DNA of 64,000 nucleotides, taken from assembly GCA_902800025.1 (NCBI GenBank), contig CADCDA010000007.1:1-64000 (forward strand), in the 5' to 3' direction. A model generated the notes under the pieces. That model ran no database searches, was not told where the DNA came from, and saw only the letters and a program-made list of their open reading frames with translations. The translations under genes were made by a program, and so were the position numbers. How positions within the stretch are numbered: position 1 is the first letter of the stretch; each line of letters begins with the position of its first letter. Positions 46,382 to 54,776 of the stretch are shown piece by piece. The DNA comes from an uncultured Erysipelotrichaceae bacterium (GTDB lineage Bacteria > Bacillota_I > Bacilli_A > RFN20 > CAG-826).

Positions 46382-47677
46382 ATGTATGAACCAAAAATGG
46401 AATTAACCTTGGAACAACGAGAAATCCTTGAAGGAAAGCAAGGAGAAGTCATGGCCAAAATCATGGAAACAGTAGTGATGTTTGGTGATATTTTTGGCGC
46501 TCCAAGATTAGTGAAAGTAACACACGATGATGGTCATTTAGTGACCTCTTTTGGCATCAAGTTATTGAAACCTCTATTTTCGACGATGGATCAAATCATC
46601 GGAGAGGGTATTACCACAAAAGGACACTTTACTGTTGATCCTCGTCCAATTGATTATCAAAACGTTAAATGTAATTTATTAGAGAAACTCGTTTTCTCAA
46701 AAATTATGTACGCGAAACAAGAGATGTATGAGGAACAATTAAGAAAAGTTGGTCTAAAAGATAGTAACGCTTTCTCTTGTGCGTCTTATTTACCTGAAAT
46801 CGGTAATGTTCCTAAAGAAGGAGATATCCTTTCTTGGGCTGAAAGTAGTGCGGTTGTTTTTGCTAATTCAGTATTAGGAGCAAGATGCAATCGTAATTCA
46901 GGAATGATTGAACTATTTGGCTCTATCTTAGGATATGTTCCTGAATTCGGCTTTTTAACCGATGAAGGAAGAAAAGCAAAATGGAAAGTCATTATTAAAT
47001 GTAAAGAAATCCCAGAAGCACAAATCTTGGGTTCTGCAATTGGTATGAAAGTTATGGAAGATGTTCCATATGTCATCGGTTTAGATAAACTAATCGGTAA
47101 CGAATTAGATGAAAAGACTATTGGATATCTTAAAGACTTTGGCGCCGCCACAGCCTCTAATGGTGCGGTTGGACTATATCATATTGATGGATTAACTCCA
47201 GAAGCAAAGAAATATGGAGAAAAACTCATCCTTAAAGATGCAAAAGAATACATTATTGATGATGAAGAAATCGAAAGAGTGTATCGTTCTTATCCAATTA
47301 TGTGGAAGAAACCAGAAAAGAAAGGAAATCTCGTCTTTATCGGTTGTCCACATTTGACATTTGAGCAACTCAATCGTTGGACAGATAGAATTGTTAACGG
47401 ATTAAAAGAAACAGGAAAGAAGAAAGTTGTTGTAAGAACTATTATGACAACCGCTCCTGATATCGCTGATAAGTTTAAGAAAACACCGAAATATCAAGAA
47501 TTAATGGCGACCGGTGTCAAACTAACAACGATTTGTCCTTTGATGTACACTAATAACCCATTAACTAAATCGAGAAGAATATATACTAGCTCAAATAAGT
47601 TAAGAACTTATTCCTGCGCTAGATACGCAAAAGACCAAGAAATATTAGACTTTGTCGTCGGAAAGGCGGGTAAGTAA
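46382..47677 (+). CDS. Aconitase X large (catalytic) subunit
   Basis: A 431-residue protein of the AcnX family (DUF521), the large subunit of an iron-sulfur dehydratase. Known members are cis-3-hydroxy-L-proline dehydratase in bacteria and phosphomevalonate dehydratase in archaea. Conserved blocks are ASYLPE, WAESSAVVFANSVLGARCNRN, LYHIDGLTPEA, FIGCPHL and the Cys-rich C-terminus (ICPLMYT, SCARYAKD). The ATG at 46382 is chosen because AAAGG lies 10 bases upstream; the earlier ATGs at 46316-46358 overlap the operator. The small subunit follows directly. Confidence 0.9.
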   Translation: MYEPKMELTLEQREILEGKQGEVMAKIMETVVMFGDIFGAPRLVKVTHDDGHLVTSFGIKLLKPLFSTMDQIIGEGITTKGHFTVDPRPIDYQNVKCNLLEKLVFSKIMYAKQEMYEEQLRKVGLKDSNAFSCASYLPEIGNVPKEGDILSWAESSAVVFANSVLGARCNRNSGMIELFGSILGYVPEFGFLTDEGRKAKWKVIIKCKEIPEAQILGSAIGMKVMEDVPYVIGLDKLIGNELDEKTIGYLKDFGAATASNGAVGLYHIDGLTPEAKKYGEKLILKDAKEYIIDDEEIERVYRSYPIMWKKPEKKGNLVFIGCPHLTFEQLNRWTDRIVNGLKETGKKKVVVRTIMTTAPDIADKFKKTPKYQELMATGVKLTTICPLMYTNNPLTKSRRIYTSSNKLRTYSCARYAKDQEILDFVVGKAGK

Positions 47678-47678
47678 G

Positions 47679-48122
47679 ATGAAAACTTATAAAGGACGTG
47701 TTATTGCTGGAGGAACCTTTAAAGGTGAAGCCGCAGTATCTCATCAAGGATTTAACACTTTAGCGTCATTCCAAAAAAGCGCACTCAAAAACGCAAAAGA
47801 AGTCTATGTTTCTGATCAAAACAACAAAGATTTATTTGGCGTTAATATTACTGGCAAAGCTTTATGCTTACCAATTACTATCGGAAGCACTACTGGTGGA
47901 CTTGTTATTCAAACAGTATGTCAAATGGGTATTGCCCCAGCGTGTTTCTTATTTTCAGAATCAATCGATTCTTTAGCGGCTTCAGGTATCGTTTTAGCGA
48001 AGATTTGGGAGAATTCCCCAGTTATCGCAATCGATCGACTTGGGCAAGAGTTCTTAGATAACACTAAGACTGGCGATAAGATTGAAGTTAAAGAAGATGG
48101 AACAGTTATAGTGGGAGAATAA
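47679..48122 (+). CDS. Aconitase X small (swivel) subunit
   Basis: A 147-residue DUF126 protein forming the swivel domain that completes the AcnX active site. The KGRVIAGGTFKGEAAVS opening, the PITIGSTTGG loop and GIAPACFLFSE are typical. The ATG is two bases after the large subunit stop, so production is matched. In many archaea the two subunits are likewise separate, while some bacteria have them fused. Confidence 0.9.
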   Translation: MKTYKGRVIAGGTFKGEAAVSHQGFNTLASFQKSALKNAKEVYVSDQNNKDLFGVNITGKALCLPITIGSTTGGLVIQTVCQMGIAPACFLFSESIDSLAASGIVLAKIWENSPVIAIDRLGQEFLDNTKTGDKIEVKEDGTVIVGE

Positions 48123-48125
48123 CAT

Positions 48126-50177
48126 ATGAGAAAAGAATTAGAGCCATTATTAACCCCTTGGAAAATTGGTAATGTTGAAATTAAAAATAGAATCGTTTTG
48201 ACTTCCATGGGTGGTACTGACCTATTTGGTTGGATGGAAATGAACCACTTTGATAAAGATGGTGCAAGATTCATTTTAGAAGTCGCTAAAAATAACTGCG
48301 GTCTTCTTCTTCCTGGTTGTCAACCAGTGTATAACCCAATGTTCGGACAATGGTTATATAAGAACACGAAGATGTTTGAAGATTTAAAAAATTGGATGCC
48401 TGAATTCCATAAGACAGGAGCAAAATTATTCATTCAATTAACAGCGGGCTTTGGTAGAAGCTTCACTGTTAGTGAAATGATGGAAAAACTCTATAACAAT
48501 AAGATTCTTAGAGTACTTTCTAAACCAGTCATGGATTTAGATAAGATTACTGCTTCTGCTTCGCCTTCTCCAAATAGATGGTCAGATAAGTTACCATCTA
48601 GAGAAATGACAAAAGAAGAAATCGAATTCTTTATTCAAGCATTCGCTAAAAGCGCAAAGCTATGCAAAGATGCAGGTGTTGACGGTGTTGAAGTCCACGC
48701 TGTTCATGAAGGATACCTTCTTGACCAATTCACATTAAAATATGTCAATAAGAGAACTGATGAATATGGTGGATCATTAGAAAACAGATATCGCTTTGCG
48801 ATTGAAATCGTTAAAGCCATCAAAAAAGAGTGTGGAGACGATTTTCCAGTCTCATTAAGATATTCTGTCGTCTCAAAGACAAAAGGCTTCAGAGAAGGCG
48901 CTTTACCTGGTGAAAAATACGAAGAAGTCGGTCGTGACTTTGATGAATCAATTAAAGCGGCAAAATTATTACAAGAAGCGGGATACGACATGCTTAACTG
49001 TGATAATGGAACTTATGATGCATGGTATTGGGCTCATCCTCCAATTTATATGCCTGAAAACTGTAATCTTGAATTAGTTGAAAAGTTAAAACCTTATGTT
49101 GATATTCCCGTTGTCGCTGCTGGAAGAATGACTCTTGAAGCAGGGGCTAAGAGTGTTGAACAAGGAAAACTTGATGGTGTTGGTTTTGCACGTAACTTCT
49201 TAGCGGACCCAGAATGGTTCACTAAAGTGTTAAACGATGAAGAGCAAGAAATTAGACCATGTATTCTTTGCCATAATGGTTGTTTCAATATGTGTCATTA
49301 TAAGGGAGTGCCAAACGATCAAGATTTAAGCGATTCATTACATCTATCTAGATGTGCAGTTAACGCGGAAATGATGCAGTGGAATAAACACTATATCGAA
49401 AAAACTAGTAATCCAAAGACCGTCCACATCGTTGGTGGTGGTATTGGAGGCATGGAAGCTGCTCGTGTCCTTAAATTAAGAGGACATAATCCTATCATCT
49501 ATGAAAAGAGTGATGTTTTAGGAGGAACATTTATTCCTGCTAGTAACGAATCCTATAAAGGAAAATTAAGACAATTACTTACTTGGTATCGTTATCAAAT
49601 GGATAAACTTCAAATTGAAGTTAGATATAACACTGAAGTTAAGGACATTAAAGAGTTCAATGGTGAACCAGTTATTATCGCAACAGGTAGTAAAGCCAGA
49701 ATCTTAAATGTTCCTGGAAAAGAAAAGATGATTGAAGCTTGCGATTATCTTAACGGTAAAGAAGTTGGTAAAACTGTCGCTGTTATCGGTGGTGGTCTTA
49801 CAGGCTCAGAAATCGCATATGAACTCGAATTACAAGGTAAGAAACCGCTTATAATCGAAATGAAAGACGATTTAATTGCCCAAAAAGGAGTCTGTCTTGC
49901 TAACTCTTCTTACTTAAGAGAATACTTCGCTTATAAGAAAGTTCCAGTGTACTTAAGCACTAAACTAAAAGAAGTTAAGGACGGATCAATTATCGTCACT
50001 AACGAAAAAGGTGAAGACATCGAACTTCAATGTGACTCTGTTATCTCTTCTGTTGGATACATTTCAACTCCACTCGTGGAAAAAGGAAAAAACACTTATT
50101 TAGTTGGTGACTGCTTACAAGTCGGCAACCTTAGAAGTGTTATCTGGAGAGCGTACGAAGTCGCCATGAAGATCTAA
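48126..50177 (+). CDS. FMN/FAD/Fe-S enoate reductase (2,4-dienoyl-CoA reductase-like)
   Basis: A 683-residue three-part flavoenzyme of the old-yellow-enzyme class. An FMN TIM barrel (1-375) carries VEVHAVHEGYLLDQF and NKRTDEYGGSLENR. A 4Fe-4S site follows with Cys379, Cys382, Cys386 and Cys410 the likely ligands; Cys390 is nearby. An FAD domain starts at VGGGIGG (436-442) and an NAD(P) domain at IGGGLTG (554-560). Relatives reduce activated C=C bonds. It starts 3 bases after the AcnX small subunit, so it probably reduces the product of that dehydratase or a downstream unsaturated acid. That pairing is inference. Confidence 0.88.
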   Translation: MRKELEPLLTPWKIGNVEIKNRIVLTSMGGTDLFGWMEMNHFDKDGARFILEVAKNNCGLLLPGCQPVYNPMFGQWLYKNTKMFEDLKNWMPEFHKTGAKLFIQLTAGFGRSFTVSEMMEKLYNNKILRVLSKPVMDLDKITASASPSPNRWSDKLPSREMTKEEIEFFIQAFAKSAKLCKDAGVDGVEVHAVHEGYLLDQFTLKYVNKRTDEYGGSLENRYRFAIEIVKAIKKECGDDFPVSLRYSVVSKTKGFREGALPGEKYEEVGRDFDESIKAAKLLQEAGYDMLNCDNGTYDAWYWAHPPIYMPENCNLELVEKLKPYVDIPVVAAGRMTLEAGAKSVEQGKLDGVGFARNFLADPEWFTKVLNDEEQEIRPCILCHNGCFNMCHYKGVPNDQDLSDSLHLSRCAVNAEMMQWNKHYIEKTSNPKTVHIVGGGIGGMEAARVLKLRGHNPIIYEKSDVLGGTFIPASNESYKGKLRQLLTWYRYQMDKLQIEVRYNTEVKDIKEFNGEPVIIATGSKARILNVPGKEKMIEACDYLNGKEVGKTVAVIGGGLTGSEIAYELELQGKKPLIIEMKDDLIAQKGVCLANSSYLREYFAYKKVPVYLSTKLKEVKDGSIIVTNEKGEDIELQCDSVISSVGYISTPLVEKGKNTYLVGDCLQVGNLRSVIWRAYEVAMKI

Positions 50178-50192
50178 TAATCTTCTAAAGTT

Positions 50193-50217
50193 AACCACCC
50201 TCTGGGTGGTTTTCTTT
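50193..50217 (+). terminator. Terminator of the aconitase X operon
   Basis: Perfect 8-bp stem AACCACCC (50193-50200) with GGGTGGTT (50204-50211), 3-base loop, T-rich tail. Confidence 0.88.
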
Positions 50218-50267
50218 TATATATGAAAAAAGTTTAAGAATTTTATTAAAAATTTCGATCTTTTTGA

Positions 50268-50287
50268 CTCCTTTAATAAATAGGAGG
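50268..50287 (+). promoter_or_regulatory. Ribosome site paired with an upstream anti-Shine-Dalgarno arm
   Basis: CTCCT (50268-50272) can pair with AGGAG of the ribosome site (50282-50286) across 9 bases. The GACTCCTTTA-TAAAT-GGAGG layout matches the leader of the paralogue at 29560. Confidence 0.6.
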
Positions 50288-50295
50288 ACTTTTTT

Positions 50296-51561
50296 ATGAC
50301 CCAAACAATAAAATACAAAACAGAAGATATCGAACTAGACATCAATTACTCACCTGAAGATAAAACAGTGTGGTTAACCCAAAAACAAATTGCGACGTTA
50401 TTTGGTAAAGCGCGTTCCGCTATAATTTGGCATATCAAAAACATAATAACAGAGACTACCGATTCTGATGTTGAAACCATCAACACTACACCCCATCGAA
50501 GCGTTGACAAAATTGACACTTCCCCCCTTAGATGTGTCAAAAAACTTGACATACCTACCAATAAAATGATTAAGCATTATGACCTAGAAACAGTGCTTGA
50601 AATAGGTCGTAGAATAGGTTCTGATAGAGGCTTATTACTTAAGAATTTCGTTGATGATTATTTAAACCAAGAAGTAGTAGATAATAAGCAGGATATTATT
50701 ATGTATAATAATGGTAATATCAAATTAGATGTCAAAATATCTCCAGATGAAGACACTGTATGGCTTAATCAAGCTCAGATTGCAGAGCTATTTGAAACAG
50801 CAAGACAAAACATAACAATGCATATTAATAACATTTACGAAATAGGCGAATTAGAAATGACGTCAACTTGTAAGGATTTCTTACTAGTTCAACTTGAAGG
50901 AGGCCGAAAAGTTAATAGAAAAATTGCATATTATAACCTCGATATGATCATTTCATTAGGCTATAGAGTCAACACTTCTCGAGGTATCGAATTTAGAAGA
51001 TGGGCCACTAATGTATTAAAGAGATATTTATATAATGGATATGTAATTGATGAAGAACGAATTGCAATAACCAAAAGTGTAACTAATTTAGAAAGCGAAG
51101 TTGAAAGAATTAAAGAGCAAATAAAAGACATCAAAGAAAAGACATTCACTGAGCCAATAAAAGAGAAATTATTTCGTAACGGAGAGTTTTTTGATTCGAG
51201 AGAACTGCTTTCTTCTATTGTTGAGAACGCAAAAGAATCAATAGTTATTATCGACCCTTATTTTGATATTGTTAGTTTGTCGTATTTAAAAAACGTTTCG
51301 AAGTCAGTGCATATAAAAGTTGTTCGTTCTTTACGAGGCCATTTAAGCAAAGAAGATTTAAGAGCTTTTAGAAGACAGTATCGTGATATCTATGTGACAT
51401 TTGATGAGACGTTTCACGATAGATTTATCATAATAGATAAAAGAGATTGCTACTTACTTGGAACATCAACTAATGGATTGGGGAAAAGAACATCTGCTAT
51501 TATTCAGATTACAAACGAAAGAATCATCAATGATTTACTCGATATATTAAAAACTAAATAA
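50296..51561 (+). CDS. RhuM-RhuM-PLD fusion protein (copy 2)
   Basis: A 421-residue paralogue of the protein at 28292 with the same order: diverged RhuM-like domain (10-125), typical RhuM domain (143-255; TVWLNQAQIAELF, YYNLDMIISLGYR, EFRRWATNVLKRYLYNGY), coiled coil (260-285) and single-motif PLD-like domain (IVIIDPYFD, HDRFIIID with His374). Similarity is strongest in the stretch QEVVDNKQDII and the PLD part and weakest in the segments that contain inverted repeats. Role unknown; a DNA-binding nuclease or regulator of mobile-element origin is the best guess. The end overlaps the convergent gene by 8 bases. Confidence 0.82.
   Translation: MTQTIKYKTEDIELDINYSPEDKTVWLTQKQIATLFGKARSAIIWHIKNIITETTDSDVETINTTPHRSVDKIDTSPLRCVKKLDIPTNKMIKHYDLETVLEIGRRIGSDRGLLLKNFVDDYLNQEVVDNKQDIIMYNNGNIKLDVKISPDEDTVWLNQAQIAELFETARQNITMHINNIYEIGELEMTSTCKDFLLVQLEGGRKVNRKIAYYNLDMIISLGYRVNTSRGIEFRRWATNVLKRYLYNGYVIDEERIAITKSVTNLESEVERIKEQIKDIKEKTFTEPIKEKLFRNGEFFDSRELLSSIVENAKESIVIIDPYFDIVSLSYLKNVSKSVHIKVVRSLRGHLSKEDLRAFRRQYRDIYVTFDETFHDRFIIIDKRDCYLLGTSTNGLGKRTSAIIQITNERIINDLLDILKTK
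50504..50551. repeat. Inverted and direct repeats inside the first RhuM-like domain of copy 2
   Basis: TGTCAA (50535-50540) pairs with TTGACA (50546-50551) over a 5-base loop. Further TTGACA copies lie at 50504-50509 and 50513-50518. The position in the protein matches the repeat region of copy 1's first domain. Confidence 0.7.
50865..50889. repeat. Inverted repeat inside the second RhuM domain of copy 2
   Basis: Arms AACTTGTAAG (50865-50874) and CTTACTAGTT (50880-50889) pair at 9 of 10 positions with a 5-base loop. The layout and position equal those of the repeat at 28964-28988, but the inner three bases differ on both arms and still pair. Confidence 0.8.
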
Positions 51562-52222
51562 CTCCACAAGGGATAAGTACGATTAATAAAACTGCGACTA
51601 AAGCCCATTCAGAAATTAAGAATATCTTTCTTACTTTTGGTTTCATGTCAGGGACATAGTTACTAGCGAGGAAGAATGGAATATAAGTGGTAATAAATAC
51701 AGGAAGGACACCCCACCAAGGATAAACCCAAATAAATGAGCCGTTTGATGTTCCTGCTAAGAACGATTCAAATAATGCGAATAGCAAAGCCATTGATAGA
51801 CATCCAACTAAGCGGCATGGGATACCTTTAAATTTGCCAAAGGCAAACCATCTTTTTGTGCGATCTTTCGGTAGCATTTTAAAAGATATAATACCCGCTA
51901 AAGAGAACATCATTGATAATTCCCAAGAAACACCAATTAATAGAATAAAGGTGGTGGAATTATTTGATACTGACCAAAGTGGATAACCTGTGGCCTTTCC
52001 GATAATTGCGTTCATGATTTCATATAACCAGTGAACACCATATAAAGCTAAACCAGCAAAAACGGTTTCCCAGTTCTTTTTATGAATTTCTGACCAGTAA
52101 ACATAAAAGACGACCGCGAGGATGAAGATGAATGTCCAGTTGAAGTTTTCTGTGCTTCTAACTTTGATTGCATCAACAAGGTCTTTTGCGGCTTGTGAAC
52201 CGTCACCCCAAAACTTAAACAT
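51554..52222 (-). CDS. Polytopic membrane protein of unknown function
   Basis: A 222-residue protein with about six transmembrane helices and no recognised family. A strong GGAGG ribosome site precedes the ATG. It is divergent from a TetR-type regulator and shares its operator region, so it is the likely target of that regulator. Its leader of roughly 130 bases contains an intrinsic terminator hairpin (52304-52327), which suggests attenuation. Confidence 0.72.
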   Translation of the reverse strand: MFKFWGDGSQAAKDLVDAIKVRSTENFNWTFIFILAVVFYVYWSEIHKKNWETVFAGLALYGVHWLYEIMNAIIGKATGYPLWSVSNNSTTFILLIGVSWELSMMFSLAGIISFKMLPKDRTKRWFAFGKFKGIPCRLVGCLSMALLFALFESFLAGTSNGSFIWVYPWWGVLPVFITTYIPFFLASNYVPDMKPKVRKIFLISEWALVAVLLIVLIPCGVI

Positions 52223-52290
52223 TTTAACGCCTCCAAATTGTTAAAAATATTGTAGCTATGAATTTTTCTTCTTTTTCATTGTAATCTTTT

Positions 52291-52327
52291 TAGAATAAAA
52301 AAACCATCTCATCATGGAAAGAGATGG
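52291..52327 (-). terminator. Terminator hairpin inside a leader
   Basis: On the minus strand a 7-bp stem (CCATCTC with GAGATGG, 52304-52310 and 52321-52327) is followed by seven T. It lies between a minus-strand -10 (TATAAT, 52369-52364) and the gene at 51554-52222, so it would stop transcription early unless antagonised. Confidence 0.65.
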
Positions 52328-52356
52328 CCGTAGAGTGAGAAGATTTTTCTTCTTTA

Positions 52357-52401
52357 TGCTATTATTATACCGACACATGTCGAAATGAAAAACCGACACA
52401 T
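52357..52401. promoter_or_regulatory. Divergent promoters and TetR-type operator
   Basis: The inverted repeat CGACA-CA-TGTCG (52371-52382) and a second half-site CGACACAT (52394-52401) lie between the two genes. An extended -10 reads right (TGCTATTAT, 52357-52365) and a perfect TATAAT reads left (52369-52364). The regulator at 52419 should bind here. Confidence 0.55.
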
Positions 52402-52418
52402 TTAAGAAAGAGTCGAAT

Positions 52419-52928
52419 ATGAAGAAAGAATTGTTAGATAGCAAGAAGAAAATTAAGAACGCATATATTTCTATGCTGGAGAAGAAAGAAAATCCAAACG
52501 TTAGAGAAATGTGCAGAATCGCTGGAGTTAATAAGAGTACTTTCTACTATTATTACCCATACCTAGAAATGTTAGAAAAGGAATTATATAAAGAAGAAGC
52601 TCAAGCGTTATTTCAAAGAATAGCAAAAGGGATAGATTTTGATAACATCCCAAATAATATTATGGAAGTGGTTTATAGCCATTTAGATAACATTTCTGGA
52701 AAAAATAGATTATTGTTTTACTACAACAAAACCCTTTCGCTTGATGTTTTGATTGAAACAGCGATCGAGGCTTCAAGAAAGCGAAATAACGATATTTATA
52801 ATGAGATGATCTTGGTAGTGTTCCTTAGAGGAGGTTTATCACTATTACTAGATCCTGCTTATAGCAAGAAAGATAAAAGTGTGGTCTTAGAAAGAATCAT
52901 TCGTTCATATAACAAAAGAATCGTATAA
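52419..52928 (+). CDS. TetR/AcrR-family transcriptional regulator
   Basis: A 169-residue regulator. Residues 8-56 form the TetR helix-turn-helix (PNVREMCRIAGVNKSTFYYYYP), and the rest is a helical ligand domain shorter than the 190-residue average. It is divergent from the membrane protein at 51554 and flanked by a palindromic operator, the standard arrangement for control of an exporter-like target. Confidence 0.88.
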   Translation: MKKELLDSKKKIKNAYISMLEKKENPNVREMCRIAGVNKSTFYYYYPYLEMLEKELYKEEAQALFQRIAKGIDFDNIPNNIMEVVYSHLDNISGKNRLLFYYNKTLSLDVLIETAIEASRKRNNDIYNEMILVVFLRGGLSLLLDPAYSKKDKSVVLERIIRSYNKRIV

Positions 52929-52931
52929 AAA

Positions 52932-52956
52932 ATACTCCTATTTAGGAGTATATTTT
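52932..52956. terminator. Bidirectional terminator
   Basis: A perfect 9-bp stem (ATACTCCTA at 52932-52940, TAGGAGTAT at 52943-52951) between convergent genes, with A-rich and T-rich flanks. It overlaps the last codons of the gene at 52938. Confidence 0.7.
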
Positions 52957-53582
52957 GTTTGATAACCATCATTTTCTTTTGGACGAAGATTATTTGGGAA
53001 CGCCATATCGGTTTTGATATCTTGGACAATTTTTTGAATCTTGCTCAAATAGAAGTATGGGTTTTCAATATCCTCAAGAACTGCTCTTTGGTTGGTGCTT
53101 TGAATACTCAAGTCACCAACTTTGAATAATCGATCAAATATCCCTACCTTTACTGTAACAGCGGCAATCTCTGAATAGTAGAAGACTTTGAAGTCGATAC
53201 CTATTAAGCCATTTCTAAGAATGATTCTCTTATTGGTGAGGTAGTATTGTAGATTTTTATAATCCATTGTTCTTTTAACAATTCCCCAAATGTACATCCA
53301 TACAGGAATTAGATGAATCGCAAAGAAGAAGACGACAAATAAGACTGCAAAGGATAGTTCAAAGAAGCCAGATCTCGACATCATGATAATAATGAAGGTG
53401 TCGATTCCACCCCATAGAAGTGCGATTGGAAGGCCCCTAAATATCGCTTCTAGAATATAGACTTTTTTGTTAGGAGTTAAGGAAACAAGAATTTCCTCAT
53501 CTTCTTCTAAGATGTCTTCAACTTTGTTTTTCTTCATTGTGTCGAGGTCAGTTGAGAAATAATTTTTATCAATTTGTGCCAT
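52938..53582 (-). CDS. Membrane protein with bacterial PH domain
   Basis: A 214-residue protein with two transmembrane helices (about 45-100) followed by a bPH_2-type pleckstrin-homology domain (YYLTNKRIILRNGLIGIDFKVFYYSEIAAVTV). The N-terminal EDEEILVSLTP segment is usual in this family. The role of such proteins is unknown. A GAGG-type ribosome site is present. Confidence 0.82.
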   Translation of the reverse strand: MAQIDKNYFSTDLDTMKKNKVEDILEEDEEILVSLTPNKKVYILEAIFRGLPIALLWGGIDTFIIIMMSRSGFFELSFAVLFVVFFFAIHLIPVWMYIWGIVKRTMDYKNLQYYLTNKRIILRNGLIGIDFKVFYYSEIAAVTVKVGIFDRLFKVGDLSIQSTNQRAVLEDIENPYFYLSKIQKIVQDIKTDMAFPNNLRPKENDGYQTKYTPK

Positions 53583-53641
53583 AATAAATTACCTCTAACA
53601 ATTATATATTTTTTGTATTATTTTCATAGTGTTTTATAAAA

Positions 53642-53673
53642 AAATAAAAGCCATAATCAATCGGTTATGGCTT
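53642..53673 (-). terminator. Terminator of the GGDEF gene
   Basis: On the minus strand a perfect 9-bp stem (AAGCCATAA, TTATGGCTT at 53648-53656 and 53665-53673) is followed by a T-rich run. Confidence 0.85.
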
Positions 53674-53680
53674 ATTTTAA

Positions 53681-54712
53681 TTAAATAACTGTTTTGTTCT
53701 TACCGGAATTCTTACCGGAATACATCTTTTTATCAGCGGCTTCGACCCATTTCTCTAAGCTCGTTCCTTCGATGTAGTTAACCACACCAATGGTGATTGT
53801 GATATTGATCTTAACTTTTTCAAATTCAAATGTTTCTTTTTCAACGTTCTTTCTAAGAACTTCTAATCTATCAAAGAATGAGTGTTGCTCATCATCTGAT
53901 AAGACAACAACGAATTCTTCTCCACCATAACGACAGACAAATGAATCATTTAAGACTGTGGTGGCAATTTCCGCTACTCTTTTTAAGACATAGTCTCCAG
54001 CTACATGGCCATAAGTGTCATTGATGTTTTTAAAGTCATCGATATCAAATAAGGCTAAAGCCATTGAAGATTTATCTTCTTCTAAATCAAAGAAGTCATA
54101 TAAACCATAACGGTTACTGATTTGAGTTAATTCATCGGTTCTTGATTCATTCATAATCTTCTTTTCAAGAGATAAAGCATATTTTAAGAAGACAACAAGA
54201 TAAGCAACGATAAATCCGAATACCACAAATGCGTGAGTGGAGAATAGTGTTAATTCTAACCATTTTTCTATCGCATAATATGGAGCGTTATATTCGGTAA
54301 CAAAGAATAAAGTTAAATAGATAGCTAAGGATAGACCAGCCCAAACGATTGATCCTCTAATATCTTTAGTCTTTGAAAAATAAGATGTAAAGAATGAAAC
54401 AATACATAATCCGATTAAATAGAAGTGGAAACCAGTAGAAAAGCCAAGCATTACGGTTGTTACCGCAATAAAAGCGAAGAACTCATTTCCACAACATAAA
54501 GCGTATATGTAGTATTTCTTATTTTTAATAAGTAAGTAAAATAACAAATAAATTAAGATAACTGCTGCATCAACATAAATGAGGATAGTAAGTTTTGAAA
54601 CGATAAAAAGAATGAGATAAAAAATATGTAATATTAAATAAACCGTATTCGCGGTATAACAAGTTTTATCAATTGTTTTGTAATGACGTTTTTTATCAGT
54701 GGCAACCGACAT
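53681..54712 (-). CDS. Membrane diguanylate cyclase (GGDEF)
   Basis: A 343-residue protein with six hydrophobic helices (about 20-180) and a GGDEF domain (about 190-343). The active-site loop is GGEEF (263-267), preceded by the metal Asp in FDIDDFKNIND. The inhibitory I-site RxxD is absent: the corresponding residues are VLND. It should make cyclic di-GMP without tight product inhibition. The HD-GYP protein at 44884 is its likely opponent. Confidence 0.9.
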   Translation of the reverse strand: MSVATDKKRHYKTIDKTCYTANTVYLILHIFYLILFIVSKLTILIYVDAAVILIYLLFYLLIKNKKYYIYALCCGNEFFAFIAVTTVMLGFSTGFHFYLIGLCIVSFFTSYFSKTKDIRGSIVWAGLSLAIYLTLFFVTEYNAPYYAIEKWLELTLFSTHAFVVFGFIVAYLVVFLKYALSLEKKIMNESRTDELTQISNRYGLYDFFDLEEDKSSMALALFDIDDFKNINDTYGHVAGDYVLKRVAEIATTVLNDSFVCRYGGEEFVVVLSDDEQHSFFDRLEVLRKNVEKETFEFEKVKINITITIGVVNYIEGTSLEKWVEAADKKMYSGKNSGKNKTVI

Positions 54713-54776
54713 TTTGATGGCCTTATAATATATTATACTATTGAAATTTGATAACTATTCAAGAATGTTTTTCTAA

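Noticed and set aside
47652-47678. Upstream ATG for the aconitase X small subunit
   Set aside because: It lies inside the large-subunit gene and adds residues that the family lacks.
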